Shown: positions 25,786-34,599 of the stretch, in pieces
Layout: every line of letters begins with the position of its first letter
Numbering within the stretch: position 1 is the first letter of the stretch
Assembly: GCA_046462535.1 (NCBI GenBank)
Contig: JBKGVF010000021.1
Span: 8,989-72,988 of the forward strand
DNA length: 64,000 nt
Origin: JAAZCI01 sp046462535
Lineage (GTDB): Bacteria; Pseudomonadota; Gammaproteobacteria; Cardiobacteriales; Wohlfahrtiimonadaceae
Direction: 5' to 3'
Program-made: the position numbers and the translations under genes
Notes under the pieces: generated by a model
What the model was told of the DNA's origin: nothing
The model's input: only the letters and a program-made list of their open reading frames with translations
Databases searched by the model: none

Positions 25786-25797
25786 TATAAATCAATC

Positions 25798-25826
25798 AAG
25801 CCCTTGTTTAAAACAAGGGCTTTTTT
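25798..25826 (+). terminator. tRNA-Lys terminator
   Basis: Stem AAGCCCTTGTTT/AACAAGGGCTT with a very short loop and six T residues. Confidence 0.9.
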
Positions 25827-25866
25827 GTATGTGGGTAATTTATAATAGAGGGTCGCTTCTCTATTT

Positions 25867-27720
25867 ATGAGTGCCCATGATCCTATTGATATTGTTGAGA
25901 TTATGTTACCCGGACGTCACTTCTATACGCTCACGTTGGGTGTGGAGTCCCCCCTCTCTACCATTGCCACCCCTTTTTTTCAGCGTTATCCCAAGGGGGT
26001 ACTGCTCTCTGATTCACTCACTAAGAGATCGAAGGGAGCATTCACTTTAGCCCCCCTCTTCTATGCGCGTCAGCTTTTAGGGGTGACGATTGATGCGCTA
26101 CTGCTCGATTTGCGTCAGAGTTTTCCGCTCGATTTTGTCCTCTCTGCGATCAATACACTGCGGGCAGGTGGAGTATTAATTTTGGTTCGCCCCTCTAAGA
26201 TAGGGGTAGATAGGGATGGTGGCCGCTTTTCGCTCGAGCCTTTTATCACTCCCCACTTTAATCATCTGCTTCAAGAGAGTTTAGTTCGCTTTAGCACCAA
26301 GGTCTCAACCCTATCAGATTTATGGAACGATCTCGATCAGAAAGGGAGGGTAATCTCTCCTACTATTGGTGAGCGGCCATCACAGGAGCAGCAATCTATT
26401 ATTGATCACTTTTTAAGGGCGAAGAGGGGTATCTATACACTCTTTGCACCTAGGGGGCGTGGAAAGTCATGGATAGGAAGGGTAATCATAGCGCAGGCAG
26501 AAGAGGAGGTAATCCTTACGGCAGCGAATCAGCAAGCCATTATCCAATATCGAAAAGCACCGCTAGAGCTCAATTTTCGCGCGGTCGATGATCTTTTGCT
26601 CAATGAGAGTTGTGAAACCCTTAAGGGTAAGTCTTTAATCATTGAAGAGGCTGCGAAGGTACCATTAGCTCATCTAGAGCGGTTAGCGAAGCGCTTTGGG
26701 AAGGTGCTTCTTATCTCATCTTTAGATGGTTATGAGGGGACTGGGCAGGGGTTACGGCAAAAGTTAGGATCCCTCTTAACAATTACTAAGGCGTATCAAC
26801 TCAATAGGGGGATGCGCTTTAATGAGGGTGATGCTGTAGCGCAATGGGGGCGCTATTTAACCCTACAGTGGGGGGAGAACCAGAATAAGGAGATGAGGGG
26901 GATGGAGCAACTATCGATTGGGCACTATGAGGGTGCTACCCTCCCTGATCTGCAACAAGATTATCAGAAGCTTAAAGCGCTCTACAATCTTCTATTAACA
27001 ACCCACTATCAGACAAATGTACAAGATATTCGTCGTCTGCTCGATAATCAGGAGCAGAGTATCACTATCGCTACAGAAGGGGAGCGGGTGGTAGGATTGC
27101 TTTGGGCTTTAAGGGAGGGGGGACAATCTAAGGAGTTGGCCTGGGCTCTTTTTCGTGGATTGCGACGACCTAAAGGAAATTTAGTGCCGCAAACATTGAG
27201 TGCTCATGGATACTTTCTGGAGGCGATGTTACTGAAAAGCATTCGTATCAGTCGCATCTCGGTTGATGAGTATCTTCGCCGAAGAGGGATTGCAGGCAGA
27301 TTAATTAAGAAGTTGGAGCAGGCGGCGTTGAGGATGGGGGTAGATTATCTATCGGTTAGTTTTGGACTTACGAAAGAGCTATTAACATTTTGGCGTTACT
27401 ATGGCTTTGTATGGGTCCATATTGGTACCCATCGCGATAAGAGTACAGGGCTACATGCAGCAGTGATGATAAAGCCGTTAACTGAGGCGGGAGAGCAGTT
27501 AGTCAAGAGGATGGAAAAAAAGTGGCATGCTGATGTATATCATCTAAAAGAGGCGCCATTTCTTCGACCTGAGAGTCGAGCTTTATTACCTGAGGGGGTG
27601 TTGGGATCCTTTGATTATTGGGATCAGCGAATGTTGGCGGCGGCCCGTACATATCGGAAACCTAAGAGTGCACTCTACTGTGCCCTCCGACGTGAAGAGT
27701 TAGTGGTGGATAAAGATTAG
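25867..27720 (+). CDS. tmcA: tRNA(Met) cytidine acetyltransferase
   Basis: Acetylates the wobble cytidine (C34) of elongator tRNA-Met using acetyl-CoA and ATP. Order of parts: N-terminal DUF1726-like domain, an RNA-helicase-like ATPase with Walker A APRGRGKS (about residues 193-200), Walker B-like LIIEEAAKVPL and the SSLDGYEGTGQG segment, then a GNAT acetyltransferase with DEYLRRRGIAGRLIKKLE and GFVWVHIGTHRDKSTGLHAAVM. Length 617 is slightly below E. coli TmcA (671). Lies between two tRNA genes. Confidence 0.93.
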   Translation: MSAHDPIDIVEIMLPGRHFYTLTLGVESPLSTIATPFFQRYPKGVLLSDSLTKRSKGAFTLAPLFYARQLLGVTIDALLLDLRQSFPLDFVLSAINTLRAGGVLILVRPSKIGVDRDGGRFSLEPFITPHFNHLLQESLVRFSTKVSTLSDLWNDLDQKGRVISPTIGERPSQEQQSIIDHFLRAKRGIYTLFAPRGRGKSWIGRVIIAQAEEEVILTAANQQAIIQYRKAPLELNFRAVDDLLLNESCETLKGKSLIIEEAAKVPLAHLERLAKRFGKVLLISSLDGYEGTGQGLRQKLGSLLTITKAYQLNRGMRFNEGDAVAQWGRYLTLQWGENQNKEMRGMEQLSIGHYEGATLPDLQQDYQKLKALYNLLLTTHYQTNVQDIRRLLDNQEQSITIATEGERVVGLLWALREGGQSKELAWALFRGLRRPKGNLVPQTLSAHGYFLEAMLLKSIRISRISVDEYLRRRGIAGRLIKKLEQAALRMGVDYLSVSFGLTKELLTFWRYYGFVWVHIGTHRDKSTGLHAAVMIKPLTEAGEQLVKRMEKKWHADVYHLKEAPFLRPESRALLPEGVLGSFDYWDQRMLAAARTYRKPKSALYCALRREELVVDKD

Positions 27721-27780
27721 TCATTTGTTGACAGGGTGTTTTCGCTTCTATATACTCCTATTTCTCAGTTAGAGGTCAAG

Positions 27781-27856
27781 GCCGGCATAGCTCAGTTGGT
27801 AGAGCGACTGACTTGTAATCAGTAGGCCCCGCGTTCGATTCGTGGTGCCGGCACCA
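27781..27856 (+). tRNA. tRNA-Thr (UGU)
   Basis: Acceptor GCCGGCA/TGCCGGC, anticodon stem ACTGA/TCAGT with loop CTTGTAA giving anticodon TGT, CCA encoded. 60 bases after tmcA, with its own downstream terminator. Confidence 0.98.
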
Positions 27857-27871
27857 TTTGACTCTTAGATG

Positions 27872-27903
27872 AAACCAGGAGCGTTATGCGACTGGTTTTT
27901 TTG
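27872..27903 (+). terminator. tRNA-Thr terminator
   Basis: Stem AAACCAG/CTGGTTT with a 13-base loop and a T-run. Confidence 0.8.
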
Positions 27904-28012
27904 TGCCTGATCGTTAATTCAATACCATATTTAATAATCACCTGATTGATGATTAGTGGGTGACTGCTTCTGCAGAGGGGAACCCCACCAACAATGGTGA
28001 TGGGGTCTATCA

Positions 28013-28264
28013 CTATCTTATTCTATGAGGGTTGATTTTTAAGACCAACTCTTCAACAGCCTTTGATGGGTAAGGGGCCCGATGCATTAAGAGTGCATAG
28101 AGTTCAGGATCCTGCATCTCTAATAGCGAGAGATAGAGGTCTCGCTCCTCATCGGAAGCAGTTGGAAAGTGATGCTCAAGATAGTAATCACATAATTGAT
28201 CAAGTTCACGCATTCCACGTCGAGAGCGCCACTTTATCTTTCTCATATCATATTTTTCATTCAT
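28013..28264 (-). CDS. sdhE: FAD assembly factor SdhE
   Basis: Small soluble factor that promotes covalent FAD attachment to succinate dehydrogenase SdhA. The family signature RRGMRELDQL (residues 15-24) is intact, including the Arg-Gly pair that contacts SdhA, followed by DEERDLYLSLLEMQDPELYALL. ATG 28264 with AAGGA upstream gives 83 residues, close to E. coli SdhE (88); the frame is open eight codons earlier from a TTG. sdhA is not in the window. No U-rich terminator is evident after it. Confidence 0.93.
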   Translation of the reverse strand: MNEKYDMRKIKWRSRRGMRELDQLCDYYLEHHFPTASDEERDLYLSLLEMQDPELYALLMHRAPYPSKAVEELVLKINPHRIR

Positions 28265-28608
28265 CTCTAAATCCTTCGTGTGACTCAATTGGTTGGTAGG
28301 GAGGGCTTACTAAAATTGTTCGCTTTTTAGTCAATCATCTGCTTAAATGTAGAGCAGAAAAGGATAATTTTACCATAAAGAGCGGAGGGATTCGGTAGAT
28401 GATCTCTACTCCTCTTTAAGAGAGAGGGGGATCGACCTCCAGAGGTGTTGATTAAAATTTAATCAGGTTTGTAATTGAATATTTAGATAAATAAATCAGG
28501 GGTAATATGAGCAAAATTGCCCATGGAACCCCAGGTATAACTTGACTTAGATCCACTCTATTGGCTAGTATTTATACCCTTAAAATTCAGAAGGTGACAG
28601 ATAATTTT
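28265..28608. other. Intergenic region between sdhE and prmA
   Basis: No supported gene. A short hairpin (TCTGCT/AGCAGA, about 28329-28350) and a 12-residue frame at 28507-28545 behind AGGGG are present. The 12-residue frame may be chance. Divergent promoters for sdhE and prmA must lie here. Confidence 0.5.
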
Positions 28609-29493
28609 ATGAATAAATGGTTTGAATTAACATTGGAAGCTGGTGCTATGTTAACGCCTGAAGAGATTGATGAGGCGCTTGTTAATGCAGGTGCAGTGGC
28701 GGTAACCATGCAAGATGGAGAGGATAATCCTATTTTCGAACCGTTACCAGGTGAGACCCCTTTATGGAGTACGACCTTAGTGACAGGATTATTTGAATTA
28801 CCTTGTGATGTAGAAGCCATTAAAGAGTCCCTCTCTGAGAGTTTAAATGAACCATTTTTACCGATTGTTGTCACCAAAGATATTGAAGATAAGGATTGGG
28901 TTGGTGCTTGGCAGGATAATTACAAACCTATAAAATTTGGAGATAATCTTTGGATTTGCCCTACCCATCTTGAGCCGCCAGAGCCTGAGGTTACTACGGT
29001 GATGCTCGATCCAGGATTAGCGTTTGGAACGGGAACCCATCCAACAACAGCTCTCTGTTTGGAGTGGCTCTCCGATCATAAGGAGCGCTATTTTGATAAA
29101 GCTGTGATCGATTATGGGTGTGGATCAGGAATATTAGGGGTTGCGGCAAAAAAACTTGGCGCTGGCGTCTGCTTTAGTACGGATATTGATCCACAGGCGA
29201 TTCGCGCAGCTGAGCAGAATGCTAATCGTAATGGTGTTGAGGTGAATCCCACGTTACCAGAGGATTTTAATCCAGAGCCAGCTGCGGTTCTATTAGCGAA
29301 TATTCTTGCTAATCCACTGATTGATCTAGCCCCTCTCCTGACTAAGTATGTTGTATCGGGAGGGGATATTGTTCTATCCGGTTTGTTAGAACATGACGCA
29401 GAGAATGTTCAAGCAGCGTATGAGAAGTATTTCACCTTTGAGGCGCCTCAAGAGCGTGAAGGGTGGGTACGACTACATGGAGTAAAGAGATAA
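28609..29493 (+). CDS. prmA: Ribosomal protein L11 methyltransferase
   Basis: Trimethylates ribosomal protein L11. An N-terminal substrate-binding domain precedes the SAM domain: MLDPGLAFGTGTHPTTALCL (about residues 131-150), motif I DYGCGSGILG near 168, and LLANILANPLIDLAP, the post-II motif. ATG 28609 gives the family N-terminus MNKWFELTL; an upstream TTG frame would add 16 residues. The stop lies three bases before dusB. Confidence 0.95.
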   Translation: MNKWFELTLEAGAMLTPEEIDEALVNAGAVAVTMQDGEDNPIFEPLPGETPLWSTTLVTGLFELPCDVEAIKESLSESLNEPFLPIVVTKDIEDKDWVGAWQDNYKPIKFGDNLWICPTHLEPPEPEVTTVMLDPGLAFGTGTHPTTALCLEWLSDHKERYFDKAVIDYGCGSGILGVAAKKLGAGVCFSTDIDPQAIRAAEQNANRNGVEVNPTLPEDFNPEPAAVLLANILANPLIDLAPLLTKYVVSGGDIVLSGLLEHDAENVQAAYEKYFTFEAPQEREGWVRLHGVKR

Positions 29494-29496
29494 GCA

Positions 29497-30450
29497 ATGA
29501 AGATTGGCTCTTTTCAATTAAAGAGCCCCTATATCTTGGCGCCAATGGCGGGTATTACAGATCAACCTTTTCGTCACTTATGTCGTACGATGGGGGCGGG
29601 TTTAGCGGTATCAGAGATGATACATGCAGATCCTGAGTTATGGGATACTGAGAAGTCGCAACGACGTCAAGTAACGAGTGGGGAAGAGGGGCCAATTAGC
29701 ATTCAGCTCTTAGGGACAGAGCCTAAGATGTTGGCGGATGCTGCCCGTTATCATGCCGATCAAGGGGCAGATATAATCGACATTAATATGGGATGCCCAG
29801 CAAAAAAAGTATGTAAAAAAGCGGCAGGATCAGCATTGATGCAGGATGAGCAGCTTGTGGCAGCAATTTTAGAGGCGGTTGTCTCGGCTGTAGAGATACC
29901 GGTCACGTTAAAAATTCGTACCGGTTGGAGTGAAGCAGAGAAGAATGCAGTCTCCATTGCTAAGATAGCAGAATCGAGTGGTATTGCCGCCCTTGCTGTG
30001 CATGGACGCACTCGGGAAGCACGATTTACGGGTGAGGCGGAGTATGAGACGATTGCTCAGGTAAAGGCTGCCGTTACTATCCCTGTAGTGGCCAATGGTG
30101 ATATCACCTCCTATCAGAAAGCAGTTGCAGTGCGTCGCTATACGGATGCCGACGCAGTGATGATTGGTCGAGGGGCATTAGGAAACCCTTGGATCTTTAA
30201 AGAGTTAGTCAGTGGTGAGCCATATCAGCCATCGCGAGAAGAGATTTTTGATGTTATTCGGACCCATCTTCGGGGGCTCTATGCTCTTTATGGTTCGAAT
30301 GCTGTACGAGTATCACGGAAACATCTTATCTGGTATTTAGACGAGTATTTCCCTGATCGAGAGAGCCGCGTTGCTCTATTAGCTGCCAAGAGTGAAGAGG
30401 AGCAGTTAGATTGGATTAACACAATATTGCGTCGTCATCAGGCGGCGTAA
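29497..30450 (+). CDS. dusB: tRNA-dihydrouridine synthase B
   Basis: FMN enzyme that reduces uridine in the tRNA D-loop. Landmarks: ILAPMAGITDQPFRHLCR, INMGCPAKKVCKKAAGSALM with the catalytic Cys in the CPAKK segment, VTLKIRTGW, AVHGRTREARFTGEA and MIGRGALGNPWIFKE. Length 317. It is followed 43 bases later by fis, the classical dusB-fis operon of Gammaproteobacteria. Confidence 0.96.
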   Translation: MKIGSFQLKSPYILAPMAGITDQPFRHLCRTMGAGLAVSEMIHADPELWDTEKSQRRQVTSGEEGPISIQLLGTEPKMLADAARYHADQGADIIDINMGCPAKKVCKKAAGSALMQDEQLVAAILEAVVSAVEIPVTLKIRTGWSEAEKNAVSIAKIAESSGIAALAVHGRTREARFTGEAEYETIAQVKAAVTIPVVANGDITSYQKAVAVRRYTDADAVMIGRGALGNPWIFKELVSGEPYQPSREEIFDVIRTHLRGLYALYGSNAVRVSRKHLIWYLDEYFPDRESRVALLAAKSEEEQLDWINTILRRHQAA

Positions 30451-30493
30451 CTTAAGTATTAACTTATTTATGATATGAAGGAGTAGTAGATAT

Positions 30494-30766
30494 ATGATTT
30501 CCCGCGAAAGAATAAGAGAGCATCAGCCTTTACGTGAATCAGTTAAAGAGGCTCTAGATGATATTTCTCAGAAGCTTGATGGAAAATACCCCCCTAACCT
30601 CTACCGTTTGGTTATTAACGAGGTAGAGCGTCCACTCTTTGAGAAAGTGCTCGACTATACAGGGGGAAATCAATCGAAAGCGTCGGAGATTTTAGGCATT
30701 ACCCGTTCAACCTTAAAGAAGCGACTCGACTATTTTGATATTGATCCAAGAGATCATAGAGCATAG
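30494..30766 (+). CDS. fis: DNA-binding protein Fis
   Basis: Nucleoid protein and regulator. The C-terminal helix-turn-helix is clear: TGGNQSKASEILGITRSTLKKRL (about residues 55-77), and the preceding helices RPLFEKVLDY form the dimer core. Length 90, slightly shorter than E. coli Fis (98) in the N-terminal arm. Fis also acts at oriC in E. coli, which is relevant to the DnaA-box clusters in this window. Confidence 0.95.
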   Translation: MISRERIREHQPLRESVKEALDDISQKLDGKYPPNLYRLVINEVERPLFEKVLDYTGGNQSKASEILGITRSTLKKRLDYFDIDPRDHRA

Positions 30767-30814
30767 TGGTCTGTTGAGATTCTGCCGAGATTGATAAAGT
30801 AGAGGGGGGAAGAG

Positions 30815-31381
30815 GTGATAAAAGCAAGTGATCTTCGACGTGGGGATGCTGTTAGTCTCAATGGCAATTATTATGTTGTGCGTGATATAGAGCGATCAGC
30901 ACCTACAGCGCGGGGAGGTAATACTACCTTTCGCTTGCAACTCTTCTCAATTCCCTCTCAGCAGAAGCTCGATCTCTCTTTACGGGCTGATGATGAGTTA
31001 GAGACGATTGAGTTGAATCGTCGTCCAGCAACCTTCTCCTATATGGATGGTGAGACTTACGTCTTTATGGATAGTGAGGATTTTACCCAATACTATCTCT
31101 CTCCGGATCTTCTCGCTAACCAAGTAGGGTATATTGTTGAGGGAGTGGAGGGGTATTTTGTTTCAGTTGTCGATGGTCTCCCCGTTGGACTGCAGCCGCC
31201 TCAAATGATTGCATTAACCGTTATGGAGACTGCGCCTGAGTTAAAGGGTGCATCAGCAACCAGTCGAACAAAGCCAGCCATCTTATCAACGGGCATTACG
31301 ATTCAGGTGCCTGAATATATTGAGAATGGAACCCCTATTTTGGTAAATACCGAAACTGGTGAATATGGTGGGCGAGCCTAG
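30815..31381 (+). CDS. yeiP: Elongation factor P-like protein EfpL (YeiP)
   Basis: A paralogue of EF-P that helps ribosomes stalled at proline-rich or other difficult sequences. Three beta-barrel domains: KOW-like N-terminus (ASDLRRGDAVSLNGNYYVVRD) with tip loop SAPTARGGNTTF, the central FSYMDGETYVFMDSEDFTQY, and the C-terminal KGASATSRTKPAILSTGITIQVPEYI. The SPTARG-type tip and TSRTKPA motif match YeiP/EfpL rather than EF-P. Start is GTG. Confidence 0.93.
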   Translation: MIKASDLRRGDAVSLNGNYYVVRDIERSAPTARGGNTTFRLQLFSIPSQQKLDLSLRADDELETIELNRRPATFSYMDGETYVFMDSEDFTQYYLSPDLLANQVGYIVEGVEGYFVSVVDGLPVGLQPPQMIALTVMETAPELKGASATSRTKPAILSTGITIQVPEYIENGTPILVNTETGEYGGRA

Positions 31382-31405
31382 AGAGAGGGAAATTATTAAG
31401 AGATG

Positions 31406-31435
31406 AGAGCACCTTTTTTAGGTGCTCTTTTTTTG
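31406..31435 (+). terminator. efpL terminator
   Basis: Stem AGAGCACC/GGTGCTCT, seven-base loop, long T-run. Confidence 0.88.
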
Positions 31436-31517
31436 TAAAAAGAGATTGCAATCGAAGAGGCATATTCTATGATGGCTCTATTAGTTAATTATTAAATCAA
31501 CCGAAAGAGGAGTTGGT

Positions 31518-31937
31518 ATGTATAAGAAGAGCGTTGCATTACTGTTGTTTGCCGGTGTATTGGGTTTAGCAGAGGCCCAATTTACAGAAGAGCCAAAATT
31601 GACCCGGGATATGGCTAAGTTAATCTCTCCGTGGCAGACCTACTCAGTAGAGGTGGTTAAAACGATGCCCAACGAGACCTATGTTACCTTAGAGGGGCGT
31701 ATTCTTGAGCGCATTGAAGGGCGTGATGAGTATTACCGCTTTGCCGATGGGTCGGATGAGATCGTGGTGGAGATTGATGATAAATTGTGGCGTGGGCAGA
31801 AGGTTTCACGTGAAACCGACATAAAATTACTTGCCGAGGTAGAGAAGAGAGAGAAGCGCTCCCGTAAGAGAGAGCGTGATGATTCTACACGGGTGAAGTT
31901 AGATGTTAAATATCTTGAGATTCTCCCTAAAGAGTAG
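31518..31937 (+). CDS. Periplasmic BOF (bacterial OB-fold) protein, YgiW/YdeI family
   Basis: Signal peptide of about 20 residues ending AEA, then a small OB-fold domain with family landmarks YVTLEGRILERI, YRFADGSDEIVVEID and KLWRGQKV. YgiW-type proteins are exported stress-tolerance factors whose binding partner is poorly known. The C-terminal part has a basic KREKRSRKRERDD stretch before the last strand. A perfect parS core lies inside the codons for KVSRETD. Confidence 0.85.
   Translation: MYKKSVALLLFAGVLGLAEAQFTEEPKLTRDMAKLISPWQTYSVEVVKTMPNETYVTLEGRILERIEGRDEYYRFADGSDEIVVEIDDKLWRGQKVSRETDIKLLAEVEKREKRSRKRERDDSTRVKLDVKYLEILPKE
31802..31817. other. parS-like ParB binding site 1
   Basis: GGTTTCACGTGAAACC is a perfect 16-base palindrome whose 14-base core GTTTCACGTGAAAC equals the conserved bacterial parS core. 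It lies within the BOF protein gene without disturbing it. Chromosomal parS sites normally sit near oriC. Confidence 0.75.
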
Positions 31938-32030
31938 CGTTCTATTAACCCACTTACGATGGGGATCTGATCTCCATCGATTATCGGGATCTCTCCAGTA
32001 GATAATTGCGGAATGTTAGGAGTATTAAAT

Positions 32031-32717
32031 ATGAATAATCTTTTACATAGAGGGTACTTAGTTGTAATGGCTCTCTTCCTTTCACTGCTTCTCTTGAATA
32101 CTGCAGGTGCAGCTGAATCGACTACTACCGATGAGCCGATTGCTATTGATGAGCAGCATCTTGTCGAGCAGCGGAAGGTTACATCTGAAGCGGAGGAGAA
32201 GGGGGCACCATTACGCCTCTATGCAGAGATGGAGACGAACTATGGGGCGATTACTATAGAGCTTTATGCTGATCGTGCCCCTAATACAGTTGGTAATTTT
32301 TTAGAGTACCTCAATGAGTCCTTCTACGATGGGCTTATCTTCCATCGTGTTATCGATGGGTTTATGATTCAAGGGGGTGGATTTGATCCCTCTATGGAGC
32401 AGAAAGCTACACGGATTCCCGTTAGTATTGAATCAAAAAATGGATTGAAGAATGAGCGGGGTACGGTAGCAATGGCGCGCAGTAGCGATCCTAACTCAGC
32501 AACGAGTCAATTCTTCATCAATACAGTTGATAATGCCTTTTTAGATTATCCAGGTCATGATGGATATGGGTATACAGTCTTTGGGCGGGTTATCTCTGGG
32601 ATGGAGGTGGTCGATAATATTAGTAAAGTAGAGACGACAACAGCAAAAGGGCATCGTGATGTACCGGTAGAGCCTGTTCTGATTGAGCGACTCTATCTGA
32701 TAGATGCTCCCAATTGA
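32031..32717 (+). CDS. Periplasmic cyclophilin-type peptidyl-prolyl isomerase
   Basis: Signal peptide (ends NTAGAAE), a charged linker, then a cyclophilin domain from about residue 65: VGNFLEYLNESFYDGLIFHRVIDGFMIQGGG with catalytic Arg, GTVAMARSSDPNSATSQFFIN and YTVFGRVISGMEVVD. Likely a PpiA-type folding catalyst in the periplasm. ATG 32031 has AGGAG eight bases upstream; the frame opens six codons earlier. It pairs with the cytoplasmic ppiB located two genes downstream. Confidence 0.9.
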   Translation: MNNLLHRGYLVVMALFLSLLLLNTAGAAESTTTDEPIAIDEQHLVEQRKVTSEAEEKGAPLRLYAEMETNYGAITIELYADRAPNTVGNFLEYLNESFYDGLIFHRVIDGFMIQGGGFDPSMEQKATRIPVSIESKNGLKNERGTVAMARSSDPNSATSQFFINTVDNAFLDYPGHDGYGYTVFGRVISGMEVVDNISKVETTTAKGHRDVPVEPVLIERLYLIDAPN

Positions 32718-32777
32718 GTTAGTTGAGAGATTGAACTGTTCGATGATGTAGCGCCTAGTAGGAAGAAAGGAGTAAAG

Positions 32778-34034
32778 ATGTTTAGATTGCCTCATATTTC
32801 AGCCGTTAGAGGGGGGTTCATTGCCCTGCTGCTCATGGTGATTGCTGCTTGTGGTAATGAGGAGCAGAGTGGTGAGATCTCTCGGGGGGATCTACCACCA
32901 GATCTAACAGAAGCGCCCCATTTTAGTGTTGAGTTTACACCTGAGAAGGGGCTTAAGTATGAAGGGCGCTACTTTGGAGAGTTTCCCTGTGCTGATTGTC
33001 CGGCAATAGAGGTGATTTTGGAGTTGCATGAGGGGCGCTATCAGCGAACGATTCGCCGTATTGGGAAGGAGGAGCGACCAATTGTCGATCGAGGGCACTT
33101 CATCTGGGATGAGGCGGGAGAGCGAATTGAGCTTCAAGGAGGAGGGGGGAGTAAATATCTCTTCTTCAATGATCGTCTCTATCAGTTAGGGATGGATGGT
33201 ACTCAATGTATGCAGCAAGATGGCTCTGCGTTTATGTTGATGCGGACAAATGGGCATGTGGCGCCTATCCCTCTTAAAGAGGATACCGCTAATGAAGCAA
33301 CCATCGAGACGGATGGGGATGCTCCGCTATTAGCGGTTGATTATGCTGGGGTCTATCGTGGCACTCTTCCCTGTGCCGATTGCCCAGGAATTGAGGTGGT
33401 TTTGGAGCTCGATTATGATGATGCCTATAGCCGTACTATCACCTATCTTGATGATGAGAGTGAACCCATTGTTGAGAGTGGTCACTTTATCTGGATGGAT
33501 GGTGAGGAGAGGATTCGATTAGAGGGGAGTGATAACTTCCCACTGCTACGTATCTTTGATGGTGGTGTTGAGCTTCTCGATCAAGAGGGAAGAACCATTG
33601 AGAGTAGACTTAACTATCAGCTCTTGAAGGAGGATGAAGCTAATTCATCCTCTCAAGCGGGGGATGATAGACATAATGGGGAAAAGGCTTTAAGCTATGC
33701 AGGTCTTTATCGCGGGATGCTTCCGATGGGTGCGTTAGCAGAATCGGGACTCAATATAGATGAGGATGTGCGTATTGAGGTGAACCTCAGCGACGATGGT
33801 GATTATCAGCTTCTGCTCCTATTTCCGACAACGTTAGCGGATGAAAATGTTGAGGTGAGTCGCAAAGGCCCCTTTTTATGGGATGAGCAGGGGGAGAGAA
33901 TCACCTTTGATGGGATAGGGGAGCCACCATTAACATTTGTTGTGGAAGAGGAGAAGTTACTTCTACAGGATGGGGAGGCGGAATATCCTCTCTATCAGGT
34001 GAGCGAGCCATTAACAGGCGAAAACAATCATTGA
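32778..34034 (+). CDS. nlpE: Lipoprotein with three tandem NlpE N-terminal-like domains
   Basis: Lipobox IAAC places the lipidated cysteine at residue 25. The rest is three repeats of the NlpE beta-barrel: repeat 1 (about 60-150) has YFGEFPCADCPAIEVILEL, repeat 2 (about 190-285) has YRGTLPCADCPGIEVVLEL, repeat 3 (about 307-405) has YRGMLPMGALAESG. Repeats 1 and 2 keep the PCADCP Cys pair that NlpE uses for copper/redox; repeat 3 has lost it. Shared spacing of GHFIW/GPFLW-D-GERI supports duplication. E. coli NlpE has one such domain plus an OB domain and signals to Cpx. The function of the array is not known. Confidence 0.85.
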   Translation: MFRLPHISAVRGGFIALLLMVIAACGNEEQSGEISRGDLPPDLTEAPHFSVEFTPEKGLKYEGRYFGEFPCADCPAIEVILELHEGRYQRTIRRIGKEERPIVDRGHFIWDEAGERIELQGGGGSKYLFFNDRLYQLGMDGTQCMQQDGSAFMLMRTNGHVAPIPLKEDTANEATIETDGDAPLLAVDYAGVYRGTLPCADCPGIEVVLELDYDDAYSRTITYLDDESEPIVESGHFIWMDGEERIRLEGSDNFPLLRIFDGGVELLDQEGRTIESRLNYQLLKEDEANSSSQAGDDRHNGEKALSYAGLYRGMLPMGALAESGLNIDEDVRIEVNLSDDGDYQLLLLFPTTLADENVEVSRKGPFLWDEQGERITFDGIGEPPLTFVVEEEKLLLQDGEAEYPLYQVSEPLTGENNH

Positions 34035-34068
34035 TTTATTGATATTTAAAGTCATTAGGAGATAGACG

Positions 34069-34578
34069 ATGGAGAAAAAGGTAACATTTCACACCTCAGT
34101 GGGGGCATTTACCATTGAATTAGATCATGAAGCGGCACCAAAAACAGCGGCCAATTTTCTTGAGTATTGCAAAGAGGGATATTATGAGGGGACACTCTTT
34201 CATCGCATTATCCCAGGCTTTATGGTTCAAGGGGGTGGATTGCTCCCAGGGATGGTAGATAAGCATGAAGGGCAGCGAGCACCAATTGAGAATGAGGCGA
34301 ATAATGGTTTGCAGAATGAGGTGGGTACTGTTGCAATGGCCCGCACTATGGACCCTCACTCGGCAACTACACAGTTTTTTGTCAACTTAGTGAATAATAG
34401 CTTTCTAAACTTTCAAAATGAGAGTCCACAGGGATGGGGTTATGCGGTTTTTGGTCGCGTCACTGAGGGGATGGATGTGATTAATAAGATGGCAGAGGTC
34501 GAGACCACCTCGCGCCGTGGGCACCAAGATGTTCCTGTTGAGGATATTACGATTGATCGTGTTGAGATACTTGCATAG
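34069..34578 (+). CDS. ppiB: Cytoplasmic peptidyl-prolyl cis-trans isomerase B
   Basis: Cyclophilin without signal peptide. Active-site segments TLFHRIIPGFMVQGGG and GTVAMARTMDPHSATTQFFVN are intact, with GYAVFGRVTEGMDV after them. Length 169 matches E. coli PpiB (164). lpxH follows 21 bases later, the same neighbour as in E. coli. Confidence 0.95.
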   Translation: MEKKVTFHTSVGAFTIELDHEAAPKTAANFLEYCKEGYYEGTLFHRIIPGFMVQGGGLLPGMVDKHEGQRAPIENEANNGLQNEVGTVAMARTMDPHSATTQFFVNLVNNSFLNFQNESPQGWGYAVFGRVTEGMDVINKMAEVETTSRRGHQDVPVEDITIDRVEILA

Positions 34579-34599
34579 ATCAACGGGGTAGAGGTCTAA

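Noticed and set aside
25562..25795. Minus-strand frame near tRNA-Lys
   Set aside because: It reads antisense through the tRNA; such MVGREGFEPS-type proteins are known tRNA artefacts.
27819..28013. Minus-strand frame near tRNA-Thr
   Set aside because: Antisense of the tRNA and its terminator.
28507..28545. Twelve-residue ORF before prmA
   Set aside because: Weak ribosome site spacing and no terminator or regulatory layout beside it.
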